Assembly (NCBI RefSeq): GCF_023091745.1
Contig: NC_068926.1
Span: 51,298,001 to 51,362,000 of the forward strand
DNA from: Budorcas taxicolor
Taxonomy: Eukaryota; Chordata; Mammalia; Artiodactyla; Bovidae
Direction of reading: 5' to 3'
DNA length: 64,000 nt
The position numbers and the translations under genes were made by a program. Below the pieces are notes generated by a model. The model had not been told where the DNA came from, ran no database searches, and was given only the letters and a program-made list of their open reading frames with translations. This document shows positions 9,779 to 19,025 of this stretch, piece after piece; the stretch's first letter is position 1, and the number at the start of each line of letters is the position of its first letter.

Positions 9779-9824
9779 AGGTGCGGCCAAAAATAAAATA
9801 AAATAAAAGCAATAGAAACTTAAA

Positions 9825-9840
9825 GAAAAAAAAAAAAAAA
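9825..9840 (+). repeat. Poly-A run
   Basis: Uninterrupted A tract following the SINE tail, prone to length variation. Confidence 0.9.
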
Positions 9841-10204
9841 GGCAGCTCAAGGCACCACGCCCTGCAGCCTTCAATCTGACCCTCTAAATGCCTGGTTTCC
9901 CCAGGCTTGCCTAGGGGGGCATATTTTCAGGGCAGACCCACTTGGAGTGGCTGGAAGTTTGATCTGACACTGCAGTTGCCCATATGGACTCAGTGACCCT
10001 GAATGGGATATCTTTAGGTGTCAGGCCCTGGGTGCTGTTCAGGGAGGCCCCCTAACCAACCCACCATCCACCCCCCACCTAGAGGATGAGACAGACAGAG
10101 GGAAGTAAAGATTCAACTCTGAAACATCCCAGAAGAGTGAGCATTAGAGAACAGGCCAGTCATGCCCAATTCCTTCTAGATTCTCCAGGGCCATGTCTGA
10201 CACC
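9841..10204. other. Unassigned unique sequence
   Basis: No repeat family or exon recognised. Composition is near neutral. Confidence 0.4.
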
Positions 10205-10620
10205 CAGCCATTTTCCTCTGGGTTGTATTCACTTATTCATTCGTTCCTTCATTCTCAGTACACTTTAACTTAGTGCCTATTATGTGCTGGGGGTATTGCA
10301 GTGAGAAGACAGATGAGGTCTTTGCTCTCATGGAGCAAACACTCTGATGATAAGACAATATATAAGTGACATGTCCAGGATAATTTTAGGTGGTGAAAAC
10401 AGATGAGGAAAAGGAATAGGGGGGTAGGTTAGTGAGTGCCTCGGGAGTTTTAGATTGAGGATCAGTGAGGGCCTCTCTAGGGAGAGGGTATTAACCTGGA
10501 ACTTGCAGTTAGATTCCTGTGTCAGGCAGAGGGAAAAGCGAGTGCGAAGGTCCTGAGGCTGGGGTGAGCTGAATAGTTGGCCAGGTATTTAGGAGGGAAA
10601 CGTTGAAAGATTGGGAAGGG
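10205..10620 (+). mobile_element. Ancient interspersed repeat (L2-era, unnamed)
   Basis: Shows the common mammalian pattern 'tagtgcctattatgtgctgg', 'ctcatggagcaaacactctg', 'gagggcctctctagggag' and 'gtgcgaaggtcctgaggctg'. Very similar phrasing recurs at 50,660-51,060 and 57,050-57,640. I cannot name the family reliably. Confidence 0.5.
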
Positions 10621-10699
10621 AACAGCGGGATCCAAGCCTAAGGCAGAATTTGGTTCCTTTGGGGCCAGAGCTCCCTCGATGCATATAACATTCCTTCAC

Positions 10700-10860
10700 C
10701 TGTTCTAATCTGGCCCGGGTCACTTAGTGGATGTCCTTACACTCCTCCGGTGACTCCTCTAGCTCAGTCTCAGTCCTCCAACCTGTGAAATGGGTATATG
10801 GAAAATATTTCCCTCACGAAGGCTTAATGAACTGTTTGGGAAGCTCTTAGTTAACCCTCA
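10700..10860 (+). mobile_element. MIR SINE
   Basis: Sense MIR-like run 'gctcagtctcagtcctcc' then 'cctgtgaaatgggtatat'. Diverged. Confidence 0.5.
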
Positions 10861-11049
10861 TTCCCACGGGGTGTAGGGGCCCTCCAGAGAGATGGGGCCG
10901 GAGTGTTTGGCGGTTTTTCAAAGCTGCTATTCTTGTTAGTTACAAGTGGATCCCTGGGGCTGCTCCTCAAAGTCCAGTGGTGAAACATACAGAACGCAGA
11001 GTAGCAATCAGGGCAGGGAGGAAATCTGTGGGGGGCTGGATGCAGAGAT

Positions 11050-11180
11050 CTCTTCCAGCTCATCTCTCCAGAGCCTGGGTTCAGAGCACCTATCTGGAAT
11101 CGCTAGCTGAGTGAGTCCAGCTAGTTAGGTTCTTCATCTCTCAGGGCCTTATTTCCCCATCTGTATCGTGGGACCCATCT
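11050..11180 (+). mobile_element. MIR SINE fragment
   Basis: Contains 'catctctcagggccttat' followed by 'ttccccatctgtatcgtgg', the conserved MIR core. Flanks are too diverged to bound precisely. Confidence 0.5.
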
Positions 11181-12218
11181 CAGGAGACTCCGACCGCCCA
11201 TCTGAGGATTTCTGGGGGGAATCCGTGAACTCTGAGAACAAGCAGTTGTGTTGCTCCCTGTTGTACGTGAGGACGGGATTAATAATCATGAGAGACAGGA
11301 GTGGGCAAGAAAGTAGCCAGGTCCTGTGTAGAAAGATGCTGCCCCTTCTAGGGGTCTGGGCGTTTCCATCTGTAACTTGGTAGATCCAGAGGGTAGAGGA
11401 TGGTTGAGTCTCTGCTTGACTCTTTGAGGGGTTTCCAAGTGACATCCCCCACCTCGGAACATTACAAAGCTGACAGTCCCCCTGCCTGCCTGACCCTCTT
11501 ATTCCCCCAGATTCAGTCAAAGCCCAATGGCAACACTTGGGAGGCAGGAGCTGGGAGAAGGAACCCCTGAATTTACCCCCAGTACCCTCCTCCCCACCCC
11601 TGGGTGCCAAATCCCAGAACCAAATCTCATTGAAATGCAAATCCCAGAGAGTGTTCCCAGGTGACGTGTGGCTGGGGGTGGGGGTTTCCGAGTCTGCCTG
11701 GTGGGGTGGGACCCCCCTACCCCAGTTCCTCCCCTTCATCCCCTCCTTCAGGCCCCATCGGAAGGGCTAGTCCTTCCTTCTCTAGGTCTGGCTCTTGGCC
11801 TGTGGATTCTCGTGGTCTGGCTGGGTGCCTCTGGAGCTGGTGGGGCCAGGGTGGGAAGGGAGGGGACATTCATTGACCTGAGACCCCCTACTTCTGTTCC
11901 ATCCCTCAGCCCCTCCACAGACACTTCCCTTTTTCCAGATTTTGTCAGTCTCAGGTGCTCCCAGCCCCACCCTCCCCAGAAAAAAAAAAAATAAGGAGCC
12001 CGCGCAGCCTGAGGGGGCCAAGAGGGGCACGTTGCTACTAGGGAGGCTGAGAACCCCTGCAGGCACGCTGGAGGCGGAGGCCCGCCCTGCCCCTGGAAAC
12101 CGCATGGCCGCCTCCCCACCGCAGCCATTCCCCACTCCCCCTGGGGGTTCTCAGATGTTGGCAGATGGCAGAACTGAATCTGCTGAGACGTCGCTCCAAA
12201 AAAGGAAAGTTGAACCGA
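11181..12218. other. Unique, GC-rising flank upstream of the CpG island
   Basis: Free of young repeats, unlike the sequence further left. Contains a perfect octamer site (11,635-11,642), a short A run at 11,981-11,991 and the GC-richer part 12,000-12,130. No splice-bounded exon was found. Probable distal promoter/upstream region. Confidence 0.45.
11635..11642 (+). promoter_or_regulatory. Octamer (POU/OCT) motif
   Basis: Exact 'ATGCAAAT' in non-repeat sequence about 1.4 kb upstream of the CpG island. Octamer sites bind POU-domain factors. A single 8-mer can occur by chance, so function is only a possibility. Confidence 0.3.
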
Positions 12219-12234
12219 AAAAAAAAAAAAAAAA
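12219..12234 (+). repeat. Poly-A run
   Basis: About 16 A after 'gttgaaccg'. No SINE body precedes it. Confidence 0.85.
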
Positions 12235-12636
12235 TTCAAACTCTCTTACATCTTAGGGGAAAGCAGAGGAGGAGGGAGGGTCCCGGTCTGGGGCTCCCGG
12301 TGCCCTCTGCTGTTTAAAAAGATCTCCCCGGCTTTGAGAAAGCAGCCTGGGAGGGGCATGAGGAGGGGGTAAATGAGGACACACGGGTTGTCACGGCTGC
12401 CAGTGGGGTTCCTGTTGGAGCGGTGAGCGCTTGCGTGTGCGCGGGCGAGTGTCCACGTGTGTGCTCGTCCGTGACCCTGCCCGCTCGTGCCCACCACACA
12501 CTTGCAGCATCGTGTATCTGCGTTTGTGTCCCTGAAAGTCCCGAACTGGGAGTTCTTGCAACACATTGCGTCCCTACCTGGGAAAGATCAGGGAACAGAT
12601 AGAAATCCTCGCCCTCTAGAAACGGACATTCTAGTG

Positions 12637-12638
<2 letters not shown>
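12235..12638. other. Unique promoter-flanking sequence
   Basis: No repeat recognised. Contains scattered CpGs and alternating GT/GC stretches near 12,425-12,480. Precedes the dinucleotide repeat. Confidence 0.4.

Positions 12639-12671
<33 letters not shown>
12639..12671 (+). repeat. (TG)n microsatellite
   Basis: Sixteen uninterrupted TG units, about 400 bp before the CpG island. Likely length-polymorphic and capable of forming Z-DNA. Confidence 0.97.
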
Positions 12672-12673
<2 letters not shown>

Positions 12674-13039
12674 GCCCGCGTGCGTGAACTCCTGCCTGTG
12701 TCGGGGTTTGTTTATCTGCGGGTGACCTTATGTCTTAGGAGTCTATGTCCCAGGCTACGCTCACGTCTGCGGGGCTGGGGTGAGGGGTGGTTGCGAATTT
12801 TCCCTCGTGCCCACCTGGGTTAGCTCTCCTTTCTGAGGCCCAGTGTGTGAAGGTCCACTGGTGAGAGTCTTGCGCTCTACTGTGTGCGAGACACCCAGAG
12901 CGAACTCCACCGCTTGTGTCCCCTCGCATCTGTGTGCGTCCCTTAAAGGTCCTGAGTGTGGCCCTCCTCGTATGCCCCCTCCCCATCCACTGGTCACTCC
13001 AGAGTTAGACTGGTAATTTAATAGCTGAAAAGCGATTAT
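12672..13039. other. Unique sequence immediately upstream of the CpG island
   Basis: Non-repetitive and GT/CpG-enriched. An AT-rich patch 'ggtaatttaatagctgaaaa' lies at about 13,012-13,031, just outside the island edge. No exon is supported. Confidence 0.4.
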
Positions 13040-13100
13040 ACTTCGAGTGAAGTATCTGGGGCTGGGGAAGAGGAGGGCGCACGGCCCACTGGAGGAGGAG

Positions 13101-13356
13101 GGGGCGGGATGGGGAGGCGCTTTCCCCCTCCTTCCTCCTTCAGGGAGCTGCTAAAAAGAAACTCGGCGTCGCGCCCAAGCGTGTGTGTGTCTGTGTGGCA
13201 GCGTGTGCACGCGCGAGTGGGTGCGCGCAGGCCCGGGGGAGGCAACGTGGGCCCTTTAAGGAGCCCGAGGGGGCCGGGCCGGGGCGCGTCTGTGCGGGCG
13301 GGGAGCCAGGAGCCGGGAGGCCGAGCCGCCGCCTCCCGGGCTCCCGCCCCGCCCCC
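13101..13356 (+). promoter_or_regulatory. Putative core promoter with GC boxes
   Basis: GC boxes occur at 13,101-13,108 (GGGGCGGG) and 13,343-13,356 (tandem, reverse orientation). A weak TATA-like 'ccctttaagg' lies at 13,252-13,261. A pyrimidine-rich segment at 13,123-13,142 and alternating GT/GC at 13,182-13,230 lie between. The start site cannot be fixed from sequence. A donor 330-430 bp downstream on the plus strand suggests rightward transcription. Confidence 0.55.
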
Positions 13357-13367
13357 TCCTCCCCCTC

Positions 13368-13368
<1 letters not shown>

Positions 13369-13409
<41 letters not shown>

Positions 13410-13410
13410 G
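13369..13410 (+). repeat. CCG/CCA triplet tract
   Basis: Interrupted CCG repeat with CCA units in the middle, inside the presumed first exon or promoter. Such tracts can vary in length and form stable secondary structure in a 5' UTR. Confidence 0.95.
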
Positions 13411-13502
13411 GGAGCGGAGCCGCGGGCAGGCCGGGCCGCATCGGAGCCCCGTGTCCGCCCGCGCCCCGCCCGAGCCGTGCGCCCGCGCCCTGCGCCCCCG
13501 CA

Positions 13503-13547
13503 ATGCGCGCCAAGTTGCGGCCCGGGGACCGGGGGCTAGCGCCCTAG
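13503..13547 (+). CDS. Upstream ORF in the presumed 5' UTR (14 codons)
   Basis: ATG with a purine (G) at -3 and C at +4, a moderate initiation context. It reads MRAKLRPGDRGLAP and then TAG, all upstream of the donor at 13,692. It is the only ATG between 13,280 and 13,691. If the exon is transcribed as proposed, this uORF could reduce or condition translation of the main protein. No peptide function is implied, and coding status is unproven. Confidence 0.35.
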   Translation: MRAKLRPGDRGLAP

Positions 13548-13691
13548 GAGGCGGCGGCGGGAGGATCGCGCCCCGGCTGGAGGCCGGGCCTGCTGCGCGC
13601 CCCCAGCCCGATCTGCACCGCCACTTGCCTGAGCGTCCGGGCGGCCCGAGCGCTCCCCGAGCCCGGGCGCCGCCGCCGCCACCTCCGCGAG

Positions 13692-13697
13692 GTGAGT
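13692..13697 (+). other. 5' splice donor
   Basis: GTGAGT, identical to the favoured mammalian intron start and preceded by 'cgcgag'. It has the best combination of context and position in the CpG island, and it sets the direction of the proposed transcript. Confidence 0.65.
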
Positions 13698-14575
13698 TGG
13701 GGCGGGGGGTCCCCGCGGAGGGCCGGGGTGAGGCGCGGGGCGCGCTTCCGGGGAAATCGGGGAAGATCGGTCGGCGCACGCGGCGGAGTTGGCGGGGCCC
13801 CTGCACTCCCGAGTTGGCGCTCTCGGGGGGTGGCCTGCTGGGGAGCGAGGCGCCCCATAGACACTGCGGCCCGCGTGCGTGGGGGTGCCGGGGAACTTAG
13901 GGGAACTCCAGCTCCCCTGCGAGGGGACGGGAAGGAGGGAAGAGGCGTGGGGGGAGGGCGGGCGGGGGGGTGTCCTGGAACTGCGCAGGACAGCCCCCCA
14001 CCGTGTGCCACAGCCCTGGGGGCATGGCCGCCATGCGCCTCCGTCCTCTCCAAGCAGCCCTGGACTTGGGGGTGACACTGCGCCTTATTTTCCAGTGGGC
14101 AGTGCGGCTCGGGGGTGCCCCTGGAGATGGCACCCTCGGCTTCCCGGCCTGGCTGCTCTGGAAGGCGCCTGGGAGGGGTTCCCACCAGGGGGGGCGGGGG
14201 GCTGCTGGCGTGGTCGCTCCTGGGCGAGGGGTCGGAGGGCTCTGGGTCGGGGTCCCCGAGGAGAGGCGCCCCTTGCTCCCCCCTTCCCCGTGGGCTGGTG
14301 TTCCTGGTGTCTGGGCCTGCCTCCCGCGGCTGGTGACGCCTCATGGGGCCGCCTCCTGGTCCCTCCCCCGGGCTGTGCGGATACTTGGGATGCCACTAGT
14401 TTGGGAAGTTGGAATTCAGAACTGATCCCACTTGGGTTGGACCCGGAGGCCCCCGGTCCTAGTGCTGGGGGAGCACCCCCGGAGACTTGGCGGGGAGTGG
14501 GGGGAGACCTGTGGGGCGCTCCTTCCCCACCCCGGACGCTTGCAGGAAAAAGCCCGAGGGAGTGAGAGAGGTCTA

Positions 14576-14595
14576 GGCGGGCGGGCGGGCGGGCG
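14576..14595 (+). repeat. (GGGC)n short tandem repeat
   Basis: Five tandem GGGC-type units within the 3' half of the CpG island. G-runs could support a quadruplex. Confidence 0.9.
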
Positions 14596-14627
14596 AGACA
14601 CGCTGTACCTGTGAGCTGCTGTCGCCC

Positions 14628-14690
14628 CGGCCCAATTAGCGTGGGGCGCCCGGCGTTATTTTTACATTGTAGGTTTATTTTTTTGGAAGC
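14628..14690. promoter_or_regulatory. Candidate intronic regulatory island
   Basis: At the island's edge, 'cccaattagcgtgg' is followed after 20 bp by the AT-rich 'tatttttacattgtagg' and 'tttatttttttgg'. A homeodomain-type ATTA core and MEF2/FOX-like AT motifs sit inside GC-rich, repeat-free sequence. Motif-based inference only. Confidence 0.3.
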
Positions 14691-14828
14691 GAGGGCCCTC
14701 CAGCCGCCTGTCGCGCGCTCCGGCTCTCTGAGGGTCTGGTGCAGGCAGCGGAGGCGGATCTGTGCTGTCGGCTCAGCCTCCTTGCTTCCTCCCCCTCCTC
14801 CTCCCCCCCTGTTGGTGAGAACTGGTTT

Positions 14829-14859
14829 TATTATGATTTTTTTTTTTTCCCTTTTGCAG
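14829..14859 (+). other. Strong 3' splice-acceptor-like site
   Basis: An uninterrupted pyrimidine tract (from about 14,837) ends 'cttttgcag' at 14,859, with a branch-point-like A upstream in 'tttattatg'. No matched donor closes an obvious short exon. It may be a cryptic or alternative 5' UTR exon start, or chance. Confidence 0.35.
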
Positions 14860-15214
14860 ATTTGGAGGAAGGATGTGTGAGGGAGGCAGGGAGGAGGGAT
14901 GGGGAGAGGAGCCCTGCGGGCTGGCTGGATGAGGGAGTTCTGGGCTTGTTGGGGATTGTGTTATCCGTGGCCTTGACTTTGCCCTTTTTAAACCAGATCT
15001 GGGTCCCCGCGGTTGCTTTGATAGAAGGGGTTCTCCGGGCCTGCAGTGAGCTCGGAGGACGTCCCTGGGCATTGTTATGTACCTCGTGGTGGGTGGTCTT
15101 TTTTTTTTGGATTGAGGTGTAGGGGAAAAGCCCTCTGAGAAAGTAAGAGACCTTGAACCCGGGGAGCTGAACTACTCACTGCCGGCTCGTGCAACGTATT
15201 GCCTTTGGTGGGAA

Positions 15215-15418
15215 TCACACTTTTGCCACTACTGGCAGTGTGACTCTGGACAAATTACTCAACCTCCCTGTGCCTCAGGCTTCTCATCTGCAAAGTGGGA
15301 TGATAACAATAATACCGAGTTTAGAGGGTTGTTATGAGAACCAAGGGTGGGAATACGTAGAAGGTGCTTGTATATGTATCACCAGTTACTGTTATTATTA
15401 TTATTCCTGAGTTCTAAA
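15215..15418 (+). mobile_element. MIR SINE
   Basis: Well-preserved sense MIR. It reads 'gtgtgactctggacaaatta', then 'ctcaacctccctgtgcctca', 'atctgcaaagtgggatgat' and a final 'ttattattattatt' tract. Confidence 0.8.
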
Positions 15419-15589
15419 ACTTGGTCTTTATTCCAATGGCCTGGAAATTTGATGAGAAGGGGCGGCCATGCATTTTGCCAGAAGATGTGGTGAAGGGAGG
15501 GGGCCTTCTTTGCAACCCCTTGACTTTTCCCCGTGAGGACAGAGAAGGGCAGGTGGTGCCTTCAGCCCACTGAACAGATGCGCAGACTG

Positions 15590-15842
15590 GGTCCGGCTGT
15601 GGGATTCGCGCTGGGGCCGGACGCCGGCGGTGAGCTGGGAATCGGAGGCGGCGGTGGCGGCGGCTGCCAGGGCGTCCCGGGCGCTGTCTGGCTTCCTCGC
15701 GCCGGCTGCCTTGTCTTTGCTTGGAAATTTACCACCGCCGCCGCCGGGTGCCCGGGGAGTCTGCGGTGCCCAGACGTGGGGGCGGGTACCCAGCGGGCCC
15801 CAGCCCCTGCCTCTTCCCGCCGAGCTATTTACGCTTGCTCTG
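15590..15842. promoter_or_regulatory. Second CpG-rich block
   Basis: About 250 bp of high CpG density, 1 kb beyond the main island, with GGC/GCC triplets at 15,646-15,663 and 15,734-15,747. Contains a donor-like 'ggcg' then GTGAGC at 15,630-15,635. Could be an alternative first exon or a promoter-proximal enhancer. No ATG-led coding exon is convincing. Confidence 0.5.
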
Positions 15843-15844
15843 GG

Positions 15845-15859
15845 ATCAATACTATTGAT
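15845..15859. promoter_or_regulatory. Perfect 15-bp palindrome, ONECUT/CUX-like
   Basis: ATCAATACTATTGAT is an exact inverted repeat with 7-bp arms and a single central base. Each arm carries the ATCAAT core bound by CUT-homeodomain proteins (ONECUT/CUX). A GATA-like 'tgataaag' overlaps its right end. Unique sequence at the edge of the second CpG block. Confidence 0.4.
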
Positions 15860-16322
15860 AAAGCCATGTAAATGGTAATGTGGCTGTCAGGCCCCGGTGA
15901 GGGATGGAGACCCCCTCGTGGGGCAGCGCGCACTCTCCCTCCTTCCCTCAGCGAGGGTTTGGCTACGTGGGAAGGATTTATTTGGCATAATCCGTTCTTT
16001 TTCCCCCCAATTAATAATACTCATACCACCTCCTAAAGATTTCTGAGGGCTCTGCAAACACGAATTTAGCTGCATGAAAGGCCGGAGCTGGGAAGGCTTG
16101 ATTGTTCTCCGGGCATGGGGGTTGGGGGGATTGGCCAGGCTCACACTGGCCCGCTGGCTGGCGTTGGAAAGAGGCCCCAGGAGTCCTGGCCCCCAGCATC
16201 TCGCCATTCAGGCTGGATGGAGGCTGCCTGGCCTCGATCCTCTCTGACTAGAGGTGATGGCGGGGTACCTTGTGCTGTGCTCCCAACCCGGCAGTGGGTG
16301 GAAAAGTTGGTTCACTCTGAGA

Positions 16323-16341
16323 TTTTTTTTTTTTTTTGCAG
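16323..16341 (+). other. Strong 3' splice-acceptor-like site
   Basis: Fifteen consecutive T then GCAG at 16,338-16,341. A donor-like TCT then GTAAGA lies at 16,401, which would define a 59-bp exon (16,342-16,400). Weak evidence for an alternative exon; the T run may simply be a homopolymer. Confidence 0.3.
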
Positions 16342-16400
16342 GGCGGAGGGGTAGGGGGAAGTGCTGCTAGGCATAACGCAGCTGGAGGGGTCTCCCTTCT

Positions 16401-16926
16401 GTAAGAAGCAGAGATGCTCCAGCAAGAGACCTGGAGCTCTCACCCCATCCTCCCAGCAGCTCTCTGAACCGTAAATCCCCCACATCAAATGCTGCCTCTG
16501 ACAATAGGGGGCTGAGAGCTTTTATTTGTGTGTGTTTTTCCCTCCTCCTCTATTTCCTCTTCATCTCTCTAATGCCAACAGCAGGCTCCCTAGGTGATAC
16601 CTTCAAGACCAGACTCCCTGCCAGGGAACCAGCTTGGAGGAACTGGTCATTCCTGCCCTGGGCGCCCAGGGAAGGGGGCCAGGAGGGGATGGGAGCCTGG
16701 GTTGCCTGCTTGGGGAGGGCCAGGCTGCCCAGGGTCGTGCCAGGGGAGTCTTCTTAAAAGGCTTGTTCCATGAGTGGGTATGCAGAGTCCTCCAAGGAAG
16801 TGATGCTTAGGAAAGATAATCTGGCATTTTTTGAGGATCCTTGGAGGTGGGGAAGGGATTTTACAACCTGTCAAGTGAAGTTTTGGTTTAGGAGCTGAAA
16901 AATACTAAATATGATGCAATAATCCA
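16401..16926. other. Unassigned intronic sequence
   Basis: No repeat recognised before the MIR at 16,927. Nothing gene-like. Confidence 0.4.
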
Positions 16927-17128
16927 ATAACAGCCAACATATATAAAGTGCTTACTATGTGCCAGGTCCACCTTCATCAAGAATCTGTGTACTATTCGTT
17001 ATTGCGCTGTGAGGTCAGGGCTCATATCATCCCATTTTATGGATGGCGAAATGAAGCCCAGAGAGGTTAGGTGACTTGCCCAAGGTCACACAGTTTGGAT
17101 GTGGAGCTAAGAGTTAAGACCTGGGATT
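16927..17128 (-). mobile_element. MIR SINE, antisense
   Basis: Near full-length: 'aagtgcttactatgtgccag', then 'atcccattttatggatggcg' and 'cttgcccaaggtcacacagt'. Confidence 0.82.
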
Positions 17129-17984
17129 ACTCGTGGTCGCCTTGGTGCAGCAAGAATGAACATACTGCAGACCTGCTCAGTGGAGCTGCAGACAGAAGAC
17201 AGGAAGAAAGAAATTACGTTTCTTATTTGAGCAGCACCTATAGATCTTTGCCCTGCGGGGCTGGAGACTGAGAACTTGTTCTCCCCAGGATTCGGGGAGG
17301 GAGGACAGTGCCAGGAGCAGGTCTGAAGTTCCTTTGAAGTCTCATTTCATCTTAAACATTCATGCAGATTTGGCATTCGCTCTGGCGACAGGGCTGTGTT
17401 TATTTTGAAATGAAAACATGGTTTTGAATTATTTAGCATGGCGTATTATGGGACTCCAGAAAACTGCATCAGATGAGCTCCTGCTCGCTGGTGGGCAGCC
17501 CTGGGATTCTCTGTAGCTGGAGACCTTGGGAAGTCCTGCAGCGGATGACAGCTTTTTCCGGTTTTACAGATGAGGGTGCAGGTCAGAGGTGCCAGGCCAG
17601 CCCCAAGGTCACATGGTGGTGCTCCTTTCTTATGATGATCAAAATCATCATCACTGTCTTTCTTTTAGTCTAAAGTGAGGCTTTTCTGCCTGGGCACTTC
17701 CCCACCACCACGCCCAGGGAGAGGGAACTTGGGAACTTTTGGTTCATAGATCCATAAAGAATCATCCTAAACCAACAGCAGAGGACTGTCTGGGAGTGTT
17801 TTGTCTGAGATTCGCACCACTGATCATTGCAAAGTTCCAGTGAGTTGCCGCCCTGGCTTAGCCATGTGCAAGCAGAGTGCCCTGGGACTGATCCCTGCCC
17901 CCTGGAGAGGCAGGGTGCCATGGTGTGTACAATGGGCACATTACCCACTAGGGCCATGGGGTAAGGGGAGAGGATAAAAGGGCA
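17129..17984. other. Repeat-poor unique stretch
   Basis: About 850 bp without young SINEs. The 17,340-17,480 part is AT-richer, with 'gtgtttattttgaaatgaaa' and 'gaattatttagcatgg', and could be a conserved noncoding element. No exon is supported. Confidence 0.4.
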
Positions 17985-18175
17985 GAAAGCTAGAGCTTTG
18001 GGTTTAATGTTCAGCTCTGCAGTTTCAAGTTGTGTGATTCTGGATGGGTTATTTAACTTCTCTGGGCCTCGGTTTGCTCATCTCTAAAATAGGGATGATG
18101 ATCATTCTACTTCTGGTTTTATTGTTATGAGGACTCTATGGATGTCATAATATATCACAGGAGTTGTTGTTATTT
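17985..18175 (+). mobile_element. MIR SINE
   Basis: Sense MIR: 'gtgtgattctggatgggtta', 'aacttctctgggcctcgg' and 'ctctaaaatagggatgatg', then a TTG-rich end. Confidence 0.75.
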
Positions 18176-18793
18176 TGCCCCGCCCCGCTGTTTCCACCGT
18201 TGGAGAGGGGAGGCTTCCCCCTGTAGAATTTTTGTTCAACCTAGGTCCTCGCTGACGGGCTGGTTGGATGCAAGCTATTCTTTCTAAAAGGCTGCTGGGA
18301 AGGATCTTATGGAATAATCTCTTCACCTGAACCCGGCGCCTGGGCTTGTTGCTCTCTGGAGGCAGCAGGCTCCTCTCCTGTCCGACTGGTTGGTGATTCC
18401 CAGATCTGCCCAGGAGACCTGGGCTCTTGAAGGCCAAGGTTTTCTGTTCTGCTTTTAATTCCCTAGTGTCTGCTGGGAACTGAAGTTGGAAGACTCAGGC
18501 AGCCTGGAAAGTGGGGGGAAGACTGATGGGGAGGACACAGGGAGCCTCCTGGGGGAGGGCTGAGCTTCCCCTTACCCCTGGGGCTGGGGGGTGGTTCTCG
18601 AAAGGGCTCCTTTGAATCAGACCTGGCTCAAATCCTGCTCCCCTCCATTAAAAGCCTTTCGGCCTCAGTTTTCTTATCCTTAAATGGGGGAGTGGGGTGT
18701 GCAAAATAACACCCCTGGGAAGACCATCTAGGGCTGCATTGTTCTGGCACTCCTGGTAATGGTGGGGAGCATTCTGGACCTTTGCTGTCCCCT
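18176..18793. other. Unassigned sequence
   Basis: Unique, GC-rich. A MIR-like scrap ('ggcctcagttttcttatcc') is at 18,661-18,680. Nothing gene-like. Confidence 0.4.
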
Positions 18794-18804
18794 AACCACG
18801 AGGT

Positions 18805-19025
18805 GGGCTTCCCTGGTGGCCCAGACGGTAAAGAATCCGCCTGCAATGCAGGAGACCCGGGTTTGATCCCTGGGTTGAGAAGATCCCCTGGAGAAGGGAA
18901 TGGCACCCCACTCCAATATTCTTGCCTGGAGAATCCCATGAAGAGAGGAGTCTGCTGGGCTACAGCCCATGGGGTCACCAAGATGGAACGCAACTGAACG
19001 ACTAAGTGCACGCATATACATGTGC
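18805..19025 (+). mobile_element. Bov-tA SINE with target-site duplication
   Basis: Full-length head ('gggcttccctggtggccc') and body. Flanked by AACCACGAGGT (18,794-18,804) and AACCACTAGGT (19,026-19,036), one mismatch in 11 bp, which fixes the insertion borders. Confidence 0.95.

Larger units (their letters stand above)
9064..9812 (+). mobile_element. SINE2-type SINE split by a BovB insertion
   Basis: The 5' part (9,064-9,164) starts 'gggaattccctggtggtcc' and reaches 'taagatcttgcaagctgca'. The expected 3' end resumes at about 9,779 with 'gtgcggccaaaaataaaata'. The intervening sequence is BovB, so the SINE is older than that copy. Confidence 0.8.
13280..13691 (+). other. Probable 5' untranslated first exon
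   Basis: The 3' border is supported by a full-consensus donor: 'gcgag' then GTGAGT at 13,692-13,697. The 5' border is only estimated. The sequence is extremely GC-rich and contains one ATG, which opens a 14-codon ORF closed before the donor. The exon is therefore most simply noncoding, with the main start codon in a later exon outside the window or unrecognised. The long plus-strand open frame across 13,109-13,900 runs through the donor and reflects GC-rich composition. I do not recognise the gene. Confidence 0.55.
13040..14640. promoter_or_regulatory. CpG island
   Basis: Dense unmethylated-type CpG content with very high GC, no transposon copies, GC boxes, a triplet tract and a splice donor. 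In vertebrates such islands mark broad promoters. By eye, CpG density is highest at 13,260-13,790 and declines through 14,640. It is the only region of this quality in the window and the most probable gene start. Confidence 0.9.

Noticed and set aside
13036..14565. Several overlapping open frames of 180-266 codons on both strands in the CpG island
   Set aside because: Stop codons are rare in sequence this GC-rich. The frames overlap on opposite strands, run through the donor, and show only low-complexity Pro/Ala/Gly/Arg composition.
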